From contig JAXHNP010000007.1 in the NCBI GenBank assembly GCA_034520365.1, positions 1 through 64,000 on the forward strand: DNA of 64,000 nt, given 5' to 3'. Origin of the DNA: Desulfobacterales bacterium (lineage in GTDB: Bacteria; Desulfobacterota; Desulfobacteria; Desulfobacterales; Desulfosalsimonadaceae). Both the position numbers and the translations under genes were made by a program. This document shows, piece after piece, positions 1 through 8,217 of this stretch (position 1 is the stretch's first letter; each line of letters starts with the position of its first letter). The notes beneath the pieces were generated by a model. That model saw only the letters and a program-made list of their open reading frames with translations. It had not been told where the DNA came from and searched no databases.

Positions 1-40
1 AATTTTAAACGCCCTTATCTAATTTGATCCCATATCCACC

Positions 41-2221
41 TTACTCATCATCTATAAGCAGCATAAGCACTCCGGGCAGGGCCTTGGGACGGAAATCGGC
101 CGTGAGGTTACGGTTTCTTGTCGCCTGGAAAGAGTACTCTTCATCGGTTGAGACAACGCAGGACCCTGCCAGGCCCGGCCATGTCTCGATCCAGTTGGTC
201 AAGGCAAAGCCCTGGTTCGGCAGAGCGGTCATGGTCACGATCGCTTCGTGATTGTAGGAGCCAGAACCTGTGACCATTCCGTAGTTCGATGGTCTGGCAG
301 ACCCTGTAATGTCGTAACTGTTTTGCATCTGGCTGAAATTTGCCTGCAGAGTGCGGTTGCCCGTGACCGTGAACATATACTGCTGGCTGCAGGAGACAAC
401 GGTATTCCCCTCGGTCCAATGGACGAAGACATATCCGGACTCGGCTGATGCATTCACTGTAGCGGTTGAACCATCAACATAGGTGCCGCTTCCGGTGACC
501 GTGCCCCCGTCCGTGGGGGCGGCGGATACGGTTATGGTGTGGTTGCTGATCCACTTGGCATAGAGGGTCACCGCCTCGTTTACCGTGTATAGAGCGCCTT
601 CCGCATAGTCCGTGCCCAACCCGTCGGCCTGGGTGTTCCATCCGGCAAAGGTGTAGCCAGTCCGGGCCAGGTTGCCGGTGTTCTCAGCCAGGGTCAGGTC
701 CACTCCGTGGGTCTTGATTTGATCGGCCGGGGCCGTGCCGCTGTCGGCCTCGTTGGCATCGTAAATCACGGCGTAAGTGTTGAGAGTCCATTTGGCATAG
801 AGGGTCACCGCCTCGTCTGCCGTGTATAGAGCGCCTTCGGCATAGTCCGTGCCCAACCCGTCGGCCTGGGTGTTCCAGCCGGCAAAGGTGTAGCCAGTCC
901 GGGCCAGGTTGCCGGTGTTCTCAGCCAGGGTCAGGTCCACTCCGTGGGTCTTGATTTGATCGGTTGGGGCCGTGCCGCTGTCGGCCTCGTTGGCATCGTA
1001 AATCACGGCGTAAGTGTTGAGAGTCCATTTGGCGTAGAGGGTCACGGCTTCATTGGCCGTATAAGTGCCGCCCGCGGCATAGTCCGTGCCCGAGCCGTCC
1101 GCAGCCGTGTTCCACCCCGCAAAGGTGTATCCGGTTTTGGCCAGATTGCCGCTGTTGGTGGCCAGAGTCAGATCAACATCATGCGTCTTGGTCTGATCGG
1201 CCGCGGCCGTGCCACTGTCGGCCCCGTTGGCGTTATAGGCAACGCGGTAGGTGTTGACAGTCCATTTGGCGTAGAGGGTCACGGCTTCATTGGCCGTATA
1301 AGTGCCGCCCGCGGCATAGTCCGTGCCCGAGCTGTCCGCAGCCGTGTTCCACCCCGCAAAGGTGTATCCGGTTTTGGCCAGATTGCCGCTGTTGGTGGCC
1401 AGGGTCAGATCTACATCGTGCGTCTTGGTCTGATCGGCCGGGGCCGTGCCGCTGTCGGCCCCGTTGGCGTTATAAGTAACGGGGTAGGTGTTGACAGTCC
1501 ATTTGGCGTAGAGGGTCACGGCTTCATTGGCCGTATAAGTGCCGCCCGCGGCATAGTCCGTGCCCGAGCCGTCCGCAGCCGTGTTCCACCCCGCAAAAGT
1601 GTATCCGATTTTGGCCAGATTGCCACTGTTGGTGGCCAGGGTCAGATCAACATCGTGCGTCTTGGTCTGATCGGCCGGGGCCGTTCCGCTGTCGGCCCCG
1701 TTGGCGTTATAGGCAACGGGGTAGGTCGTCGGGTCGGTTTTCACTTTGTAGGCCGTGTTGTCCTGGGCCGTCCCCGCAAGTTTGATCCACCCCATGTTTT
1801 CGCTCCACGCGTGCCCGGAAAAGTCCCCCGTGGCCAGGTCGATGCTCACCCCGCCATTTGTTGGGCTGAAGTTGATCCATCCAGCGTTCTCGCTCCAGGC
1901 ATAGCCCGAAAGGGCCCCGGTGCCGGCGTCGCGGTTCACGCCCCAGTTAGTCGCATTGGTGTTGGCATAAGGACCCCCGGCGTCCGCGCCCAGCTTGATC
2001 CACCCGATATTTTCCGCCCACACGTAGCCCGTCAAATAGGTCGCTTCCACAGTTGCCTGCGCACTGGTAGACCGCCAGTTGTGCCAGCCCGCATTCTCAC
2101 TCCAGGCATATTTGAAGGTCGCGTCGATATTGCCTGCCCATACGATCTGCACACCAAAAAGGAGAAGACAAATCAGTCCCATGATTACTGAGCGGACAAT
2201 CGTTTCCATATTTCTCTTCAT
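41..2221 (-). CDS. Secreted InlB-repeat surface protein
   Basis: Predicted extracellular or cell-surface repeat protein. I chose the ATG at 2221 because an AAAGGAG ribosome site lies 7-8 nt upstream and the protein then opens with a clean signal peptide (MKRNMETIV..., cleaved near VWAG); an upstream in-frame start would add 36 residues without a signal. Domains in order: four degenerate WSENAGWI-type motifs (about residues 35-165), five 79-residue InlB B / Listeria-Bacteroides repeats (YNANGADSGTAP...YTFAGWNT...VTLYAKWT), then two divergent InlB-type repeats with GGTVTGSGTY-like cores. It ends in KALPGVLMLLIDDE, the hydrophobic-acidic tail shared with other secreted proteins here. Substrate or partner unknown; adhesion or matrix display is an inference from the repeats. 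Confidence 0.85.
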   Translation of the reverse strand: MKRNMETIVRSVIMGLICLLLFGVQIVWAGNIDATFKYAWSENAGWHNWRSTSAQATVEATYLTGYVWAENIGWIKLGADAGGPYANTNATNWGVNRDAGTGALSGYAWSENAGWINFSPTNGGVSIDLATGDFSGHAWSENMGWIKLAGTAQDNTAYKVKTDPTTYPVAYNANGADSGTAPADQTKTHDVDLTLATNSGNLAKIGYTFAGWNTAADGSGTDYAAGGTYTANEAVTLYAKWTVNTYPVTYNANGADSGTAPADQTKTHDVDLTLATNSGNLAKTGYTFAGWNTAADSSGTDYAAGGTYTANEAVTLYAKWTVNTYRVAYNANGADSGTAAADQTKTHDVDLTLATNSGNLAKTGYTFAGWNTAADGSGTDYAAGGTYTANEAVTLYAKWTLNTYAVIYDANEADSGTAPTDQIKTHGVDLTLAENTGNLARTGYTFAGWNTQADGLGTDYAEGALYTADEAVTLYAKWTLNTYAVIYDANEADSGTAPADQIKTHGVDLTLAENTGNLARTGYTFAGWNTQADGLGTDYAEGALYTVNEAVTLYAKWISNHTITVSAAPTDGGTVTGSGTYVDGSTATVNASAESGYVFVHWTEGNTVVSCSQQYMFTVTGNRTLQANFSQMQNSYDITGSARPSNYGMVTGSGSYNHEAIVTMTALPNQGFALTNWIETWPGLAGSCVVSTDEEYSFQATRNRNLTADFRPKALPGVLMLLIDDE
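542..1726 (-). repeat. Five tandem 237-nt InlB-type coding repeats
   Basis: The 79-codon unit occurs five times head to tail inside the preceding gene. The two C-terminal units (542-1015) form one subfamily (DANEADSGTAP, AENTGNLARTG) and the three N-terminal units another (NANGADSGTA, ATNSGNLAKTG). Within a subfamily the DNA is almost identical, which points to recent expansion or gene conversion. Confidence 0.9.
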
Positions 2222-2444
2222 TTTCGATCTCCTTTGGTTCGACGTTACGCCTGCATACATGCCCAACGGAATCTCGTCGCATACCGGATGTAGTTGCGAA
2301 TTCATTCGCACGGATAGGTTAGGGGCCATTGTTAAACCCGCTGTACGGTTTAAGCCGCACCTACGAAACAGCTATCGGAACGATTCACCGCGGGCAGGGG
2401 GCCACCCCCTGCACCCCCGTCAAAGGTCCAAAGATTCAAAGGAT

Positions 2445-3368
2445 CTATTGTCCTCCGCGAACGGGCCACACATAGTACGTGTAGGTCTTATTGGCGTTGT
2501 AGACGCTGCCATAGCGCAGGTCCACGCCCCACACGTAGCTCGTATTGTACGCGCCCGTCGAACTGGACCAATAGTAGTTCGACTGCACGCCCGTAAAGGC
2601 ATCTCCCGATGACCACTTTCCTGTGTTGTCAGCATTGGACAAGGCCGGATTATAATACCGCCAGTCAATCAGGCTCAGGAGTTCCATCACGTTGGGGAGC
2701 CGCCAGTCGCCCTCTACTGAGCCGTCACTAAGACCGCACTCTCCGTCGTTGAGGGCGTTACAGAATGTCAAAGCATCCTCCCATGTGGCTCTGCCTGTAC
2801 TTCCAGTCGTACTGTTGTAATCGGCATTCTTCAGCCAGATCAACCCCGTCAGGTTGTCGGTCACCGTGCCGTCGCTGTTGTCTGTAAACCGGAGGTTGGG
2901 CCAGGCAACGCCTTTCTGAAGGTCGCCGTCAGATCCTTCTGGGGCAGGGTCGAGAGGAACTGTGGGTGTTTGCCCCGTCCTGGGAACCGGCGAGGGGTAG
3001 GTGGCAATGGTCCCGGTCCCGGTGCCGGTTTTAAGACCCCATTCACCGCTCTTGAGCCCCCAGAAGGTCTTGCCGCTGGCCACATCCGCCGCGCCAGCGC
3101 CATTGTCGTCATCCACGGCCGGGGCCTGCCCCATCACCTCGTCCAGGGTATGGCCACTCGAACCGGGCCCGGCCGAAGGCTCAGTGAAGGGCCCGGAACG
3201 CTTGGCCCCTGCAGCGCCTGTGTCCAGACGGTTGTAAAGGTCCTCCAGCGTGTACATGGCGCTGCCCGCACTGGTGGGATCGCCCGTGTCATCCAGGCTT
3301 CCCGCAAATCCGACATTTGAGATAAGCAAGATTAGTAAAATCACCAAAACAGCATTCACATGGCGCAT
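2445..3368 (-). CDS. Secreted DUF1566 (Lcl C-terminal, C-type-lectin-like) protein
   Basis: Secreted protein with an N-terminal signal peptide (MRHVNAVLVILLILLISNVGFAG). The ATG at 3368 is preferred over the one at 3380 because GGAGG lies 5 nt upstream of it. After a low-complexity linker comes a DUF1566 domain: FTDNSDGTVTDNLTGLIWLK, a WRLPNVMELLSL motif, YYWSSST, and a Tyr/Asn-rich end finishing in YYVWPVRGGQ. DUF1566 domains have a C-type-lectin-like fold and are known targets of diversity-generating retroelements; the Tyr/Asn/Ser/Thr-rich last 40 residues have that look, but no reverse transcriptase or template repeat is in this window. It lies tandem with the InlB-repeat gene and lacks the Leu-rich acidic tail. 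Confidence 0.85.
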   Translation of the reverse strand: MRHVNAVLVILLILLISNVGFAGSLDDTGDPTSAGSAMYTLEDLYNRLDTGAAGAKRSGPFTEPSAGPGSSGHTLDEVMGQAPAVDDDNGAGAADVASGKTFWGLKSGEWGLKTGTGTGTIATYPSPVPRTGQTPTVPLDPAPEGSDGDLQKGVAWPNLRFTDNSDGTVTDNLTGLIWLKNADYNSTTGSTGRATWEDALTFCNALNDGECGLSDGSVEGDWRLPNVMELLSLIDWRYYNPALSNADNTGKWSSGDAFTGVQSNYYWSSSTGAYNTSYVWGVDLRYGSVYNANKTYTYYVWPVRGGQ

Positions 3369-3938
3369 GTCATCCTCCATTTGTGTTTGAGAAACCCCGG
3401 TTCAAACCTCAAATCTTCACTGTAAACCTTAGCGATTTATGACTTCAAAAACGCAGAAAATTAGAAAACCACATCCCCTAACTGAGCCCCGGCCATTTTT
3501 AGCTGGCTTAGAAGCCCCAAGTCTCCGGTGTTCCGCCACCTTCTAAAACCAGAAAGACTTCCAACCCGAACCGGGCTCACTGAAAGCACATCAATTGGCG
3601 TTGTGGGATTTAAAAGGCGCTTCAAATCTAACGACCATCATGAAACTTTCACAACTTAAGTTATTCACAACCCTGGTTATTTGGGCGAGCATTGAAAGTG
3701 ACTTGCTTTTAAACGTGTTGAACGGGCACATCTTTTGGATAACTCATGCAATTCAAGGCAACAAAAACGTGAGATATGTATACGGTATCCGTTCTTTCTT
3801 CATACCCCAGGGGGGGTTACAGATAGCTTACGGATTCCGATTTTTTGCCGTTTTTGATATTTTTTTTGAAAAAGGAAGGCGCTGATAAAAAACCTCTGAA
3901 ACCCGTCCCGGATTCCAGGGAAACGGCAGGACTTTCGA
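3369..3938. other. Gene-free spacer with structured leader candidate
   Basis: No convincing gene. On the minus strand, ahead of the DUF1566 gene, about 3430-3580 holds several short inverted repeats (GGTG/CACC around 3535, CCCGGTTCGGG near 3565, TTCTGG...AGAA near 3545), so the transcript leader may fold. I could not match it to a known riboswitch. The rest (3590-3938), including a 96-codon plus-strand reading frame, shows no recognisable protein. Confidence 0.4.
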
Positions 3939-6900
3939 TCAGCTTCGGGGCTTGCCCTGGCGAAGAGAAAGGAGAATCGATTCAGTTTCCGGCGCAGGGG
4001 TTATCTGCAGGGCTGACAGGGCGTCCCTGCAGCGTTCATAAACGATCAACCCTTCGGCTGTTCGCCCCTGAAGCTGATAGCAGCGCATCAGTCCCTGATA
4101 AAACTTTTCGGCAAGCGCGTCCACTTCCAGGCCGCGCAGGTAAAGATCGACCGCTTTCCCTAAACGCCCTTCTCTTTCCCATGCCCGCGCCAGTACTCCG
4201 ACCGCATGGAGAAATCCGCTGCGGAGTCTGGTCACGGCGGGCCATGCCCAGGCATGAGCTTCTTCATTCTTCAGAAAATCGCCCTTATACAGTATCAGTA
4301 TCATTTCTGCCAGGCGGACAGCTTCATCCGAATCAAGGCCGCCATCGGCCAGGGCTTGATCAATCCGGCCGTAGAGATGATCAAGTGCCCACACATCCAC
4401 CCAGCAAATCCGATCATTTAACGACAGTTTCATTTCACTGAGTTCAACAGCCTTGTCGCAGCCGATGAGTTTGCGCAGACGGTGAAGGGTAGTGGTAAGT
4501 GCCTGCCGCGCCTTGTCTCCCTCAGCCTGGGGCCAGATGATGTCTTCAAGGCGGCCAAGTCCGACTTCGCTGCCGCCCAGGGCAATCAGCGCCTTTAGCA
4601 GTTCAAGCGGTTTTAGCTGCGGTTTGCCTTTGAACCGGAGGGGTTCTCCGTCAATGAGCGCTTCAAAGCGTCCCATAGTGAAAATCCTCACCCGCCAGGG
4701 CCAGTTTCTGATTATGACAGACGGCTTTTTCGGAAGCAGATTCCTGCTCCTTATGTCCTCCCTCACGAAATCCACCTCCATTTCCGCTTCAAGGGCCTCT
4801 GCATAGAGTTCCGTCATGATATCCGGGCGCCATCCCGGAAAGTTGAGGATCCCTTTTTCCTTTCTGATCCTTAGAGTTTTTCGCAAAGCTTCCCGCGCGC
4901 AGTCACGCCTTCCTGTTTTCAGGCTGAAATAGGCCTCATTGAGATGAGACAGCATATGCAACAGGTGACTCTGCATATCACGGCCGATGTCCCGGGCTCG
5001 GGCGGTAAGCTCTTTTGCTTTGTTTTCATCTCCGGTTTCAAAGCATATCTGAGCCGCTGTTATCGCGTTGAGCCCTTCAGGAAACGGGGTTCCCATTTCC
5101 CGTGAGATCCGCAGCGCTTCCATGCTGTACTGAAATGCCTGTTCCATATTGCCCTGCTGAAGATGGTACATGCCGCTCAGGTGATAAAAATGTGAAATAT
5201 CGAGATAATTTCGGCTGTTCAGGACAGGTCTCATCCTGTCCAGACAGTTTTTTGCTGCCCGGGCATCATCAAGGGAAATCATGGCGTATATACTCTGGGC
5301 GAGAAGTCTGTAGTCGAGAAGGTGTACGCCGCTCTTCCCGGCCACCTCAAGGCCCTGGTTCACCGCCTCCAGGCTCGCCTGAAAATCGGCGGTGAACCAT
5401 CCATGAACCGCCTGCTCCATCTTGACGGTCATAAAGTCGAGTGGTGACAAATCAGCCGTTTCCAGGAGTGCATTCATGATATCAATGAGCGCTCCGGCCT
5501 TATATATCTCACCCAGCCAGTAATAGTAATGCGAAAGATAACTACCGGCTATCAGGCGCAGGTTATCATGACCAGCGGAACGGATCAGATTAAACATCCG
5601 GGCTTCCCAGAGGTTCATGTCGGGATGATCAGGCTGCCTGAACATCAGGGCGGAAAAAATGGCGATGAGCGCCCTGGGCTCGAGTTCCCTGATTGGAAAG
5701 TCTATCGCGCTTTTCATCAGATGATTAAGCTCGTCAATCCATGGATCCAGCTCTTTGAAATCTCCCCATTCGGTCAGAATCGTTTCGGTTATGCCGGTAA
5801 TTGAAAGAATCAATCCCGACGTATCCTCCTGTTCTCTGAAACGCTCATATGCCCTGATAAGGAAGTGCCTGCTGATAAAAGGATCAAAAGGCAGACGGCA
5901 CTGAGCGTACCAGAACAGGAGCCACGGATCGGATGAGAGGATTTCCGGGGGAAGTTCACACAGCCATTGTTCGATAAGCTCCAGCCTTCCCTGGGCGGTG
6001 AGCGATTGGGCATGACTGCGGATTAGCTTGGCCTGTGAACCGTGATCACGGCATTGGCCATAGAGCTGAAAGGCATCTTCGAGGTTCCCATGCCGGACAA
6101 GTATATCGGCAGCCTTCCGAAACAGTTCCGTCAATTCTCCGGGATCTGATTCCTTCTCATTCCTTGACAGCAGAAATTCCCTGAACAGCGGATGAAACTG
6201 ATAGGATGTCCCGTTTTGGGCTTTTTTTTCAGTGAAATAATTCTTACGGTACATTTCGGCAAGGACCCGCCCGGCACCGGCAAAGCCTGTCAGTTCCCGG
6301 GCGGCTTCCGGTGTGAAGGACGGCAAACAGGCCGCCTGGAGAAGAAAGCGCCGAATTTCGGGTTCCATTTTGTCGAAAATTTCACCGGCAAAATAATTGA
6401 AGAAGAATTGCCTGGCCATTTCCTTTGAGGCCGGATCAGGCTCCTGCCCCGGACCACAATATTCGAGCATGATCACAAATCCAGCGGTCCAACCTTTTGT
6501 GTGTTCCAAAATCTCGGGCACGAATTCGATTGCTGATTTCCATTTATCATGGAGTCCTGCTATGCCCAGCGATTCCCCGCTGGTTAACGACAACTCCTCC
6601 GGCCCGATGATTCCTATCTTCCTGTTGACGACAAGTCTCGTCATTGCCGGAGGTGGAGATGCCCGGCTCAGAACAATGATGTTCAAACCCGGCGGCACCT
6701 GTTCCAGTCCGGCGTTCACAAGATTATGCAGCCCGGACTCCGGCGGGACTTCATGGTAATTGTCCAGGACAAGAAGGAAGGGTTTTTTCACCAGACTGAA
6801 CAATTCGCGGAAATATTGAACGGAATAGCTGGAAAGATTATTCAAATATTCAGGAGAGAGCCTGGGCAATGGTGATCCGGGCCAGGAGGCGGATTGTTTG

Positions 6901-7157
6901 ACTGCTTCGCTCATGTAATAAAAAAAATTGGCTGGTTCATGATCCGTCCTGTCCATCTGGTACCAAATGGAGGGAATTTGTTTCGACTTTATGTACGAAG
7001 CCGCCAGAGTTGTTTTACCGGCGCCGGGCAGACCGGATATCCATATCACGGAATGCCGCCGGTATTGGCAGATCCTATCGAACAACCGTGTTCTGTTGAA
7101 TACGGTGTAAAGACGGGGAGGCGATATTTTTGCTATTATATTCTTTTCCTGTCTCAA
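3939..7157 (-). CDS. STAND NTPase / BTAD-type transcriptional activator
   Basis: Large cytoplasmic regulator of 1072 residues. N-terminal P-loop NTPase of MalT/STAND type with Walker A GLPGAGKT (residues 42-49) and a LLVLDNYHE Walker B-like strand; a long helical TPR-like middle; then a C-terminal winged-helix DNA-binding domain (from about 830, RFEALIDGEPLRFKGKPQLK) followed by a bacterial transcriptional activation (BTAD) domain. Proteins of this build integrate a ligand signal, oligomerise and activate transcription. The start is a TTG at 7157 overlapping a TGA; an AGGAG lies about 14 nt upstream, which is long, so the exact start is uncertain. Its targets are not evident; neighbouring secreted-protein genes are candidates only by position. 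Confidence 0.85.
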   Translation of the reverse strand: MRQEKNIIAKISPPRLYTVFNRTRLFDRICQYRRHSVIWISGLPGAGKTTLAASYIKSKQIPSIWYQMDRTDHEPANFFYYMSEAVKQSASWPGSPLPRLSPEYLNNLSSYSVQYFRELFSLVKKPFLLVLDNYHEVPPESGLHNLVNAGLEQVPPGLNIIVLSRASPPPAMTRLVVNRKIGIIGPEELSLTSGESLGIAGLHDKWKSAIEFVPEILEHTKGWTAGFVIMLEYCGPGQEPDPASKEMARQFFFNYFAGEIFDKMEPEIRRFLLQAACLPSFTPEAARELTGFAGAGRVLAEMYRKNYFTEKKAQNGTSYQFHPLFREFLLSRNEKESDPGELTELFRKAADILVRHGNLEDAFQLYGQCRDHGSQAKLIRSHAQSLTAQGRLELIEQWLCELPPEILSSDPWLLFWYAQCRLPFDPFISRHFLIRAYERFREQEDTSGLILSITGITETILTEWGDFKELDPWIDELNHLMKSAIDFPIRELEPRALIAIFSALMFRQPDHPDMNLWEARMFNLIRSAGHDNLRLIAGSYLSHYYYWLGEIYKAGALIDIMNALLETADLSPLDFMTVKMEQAVHGWFTADFQASLEAVNQGLEVAGKSGVHLLDYRLLAQSIYAMISLDDARAAKNCLDRMRPVLNSRNYLDISHFYHLSGMYHLQQGNMEQAFQYSMEALRISREMGTPFPEGLNAITAAQICFETGDENKAKELTARARDIGRDMQSHLLHMLSHLNEAYFSLKTGRRDCAREALRKTLRIRKEKGILNFPGWRPDIMTELYAEALEAEMEVDFVREDIRSRNLLPKKPSVIIRNWPWRVRIFTMGRFEALIDGEPLRFKGKPQLKPLELLKALIALGGSEVGLGRLEDIIWPQAEGDKARQALTTTLHRLRKLIGCDKAVELSEMKLSLNDRICWVDVWALDHLYGRIDQALADGGLDSDEAVRLAEMILILYKGDFLKNEEAHAWAWPAVTRLRSGFLHAVGVLARAWEREGRLGKAVDLYLRGLEVDALAEKFYQGLMRCYQLQGRTAEGLIVYERCRDALSALQITPAPETESILLSLRQGKPRS

Positions 7158-7594
7158 ACCGAAAACAATGACTCCTGTCCGATGAACGGAAGATGAAGAG
7201 ATTCGTTGAAAAGTCGTGAGGATTGAAGGGGGCTGTACATCAGTGCTCTCCGGTGTTCTAAAAGAATCCGAATCATAAGTGCCCCCGGTTCTATTGCCAG
7301 TCTACCGTTGAACTGATTATATATTAAATCAATTCCCATTTCCAGTTTTGAATGAAATAACACAGGTTCTCTGCGGTTTATGGCGATGTAAAAGGCCAGA
7401 CCCCCCGGATTACCTCACCTTCCAGCAGCGTAAAAAATAATACCTCCCGCTGCCGCATCAGGGGAAAAAGGGTTTTATTTTTGATGTAATGGCGGTTTTT
7501 CAGGGATATGATCGGTTCTAAGCGAAGAATCGGCAACAGAAACCATAGACACGGCCAGGAATACAATGCGAAAATCTCAGGAAAGATATAAGCG
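7158..7594. other. Spacer without a supported gene
   Basis: Holds a 69-codon GTG-started minus-strand frame (7154-7363) whose stop overlaps the TTG of the regulator, but it has no good ribosome site and no recognisable family. Just before the PIN gene a plus-strand frame ends in ...MRKSQERYKR with its TGA overlapping the vapC-like ATG, the usual place for an antitoxin; the frame is interrupted upstream, so at most the end of a lost antitoxin is present. Confidence 0.3.
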
Positions 7595-8053
7595 ATGAAG
7601 GATTATCTTGATTCAGATCTGCTTATTTGGCACTTGAGAGGAGAACGCAAAGCCCTTAATCTGCTCAAAAGGCTTCGGGACAAAAAGCAGTTAGAGCTAT
7701 GGACTGGTGCCATGCAGCGTGCCGAAGTTGTCTTTTTCATGCGGCCGGAGGAGGAATCAAGCACTTTTTTACTCCTGGCGCAGCTTAAAACCGCACCGAT
7801 AGATCAAGAAATCATCGACAGAGCCGGAGAATTTTATCGCAAATGGAATCCCCACAGCGGAACTGATGTTAACGACGCCATTCTTGCAGCAACTGTCCGG
7901 CAAACAGGCGGCACAATATACACTTTGAATACCAAACACTATCCCATGCCCGCGAGGTTAACGTTCAACGTGCATGGTAGAGATGTGGCTTCCGGGCCGG
8001 TACAAACAGTTGTTGACAGCCCGCAGGCTGATCTGTTTCTATGCGGTGCGTGA
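7595..8053 (+). CDS. VapC-like PIN-domain ribonuclease, altered C-terminus
   Basis: Likely type II toxin RNase. The N-terminus MKDYLDSDLLIWHLRG carries the first PIN acidic residue; the region SGTDVNDAILAATVRQTG and IYTLNTKHYPM match the second acidic cluster and closing strand of VapC proteins. The ribosome site CAGGAAAG precedes the ATG. After KHYPM the protein runs about 33 further residues with no PIN similarity, through DNA that in another frame encodes a transposase C-terminus, so its native end has probably been replaced. No intact antitoxin gene lies upstream, unlike a standard vapBC pair. Activity cannot be judged from sequence. Confidence 0.7.
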   Translation: MKDYLDSDLLIWHLRGERKALNLLKRLRDKKQLELWTGAMQRAEVVFFMRPEEESSTFLLLAQLKTAPIDQEIIDRAGEFYRKWNPHSGTDVNDAILAATVRQTGGTIYTLNTKHYPMPARLTFNVHGRDVASGPVQTVVDSPQADLFLCGA

Positions 8054-8170
8054 ACTGGGCGTGAGCCTGGCCTCCCTGGCCCGCCGTTTCAATATTTCGG
8101 CGGTGGCGATCAGCAAGTCCGGGCGGGGTGCCGAGATCGCCGGGAAAGAGGGATATGAGCTTTACCTAAG
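7995..8170 (+). pseudogene. C-terminal remnant of a REP-associated tyrosine transposase
   Basis: In the frame beginning at 7995 the translation contains ARRLICFYAVRELGVSL then ASLARRFNISAVAISKSG, the helix-turn-helix tail typical of REP-associated tyrosine transposases (Y1 family). The catalytic HUH/Tyr domain is absent. The remnant overlaps the 3' end of the PIN gene in another frame, marking a fusion junction near 7960-7995. Confidence 0.6.
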
Positions 8171-8217
8171 CTATAAGTTAATAAGTTTGGTGCTTCCCTT
8201 TCGGCCCCGCGAATCCT

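Noticed and set aside
944-2191. 415-codon plus-strand reading frame
   Set aside because: Antisense shadow of the InlB repeats; repetitive only because the gene beneath is.
2255-2345. Possible integron attC site (GCCCAAC ... GTTAAAC)
   Set aside because: Core-like heptamers are present, but the inner arms (CTCGTCGC and AGGGGCC) do not pair, and no integrase or cassette series is seen.
3595-3885. 96-codon plus-strand reading frame
   Set aside because: No ribosome site, no family, irregular composition.
7154-7363. 69-codon reading frame overlapping the regulator start
   Set aside because: GTG start without a ribosome site and no recognisable protein; the overlap alone is not enough.
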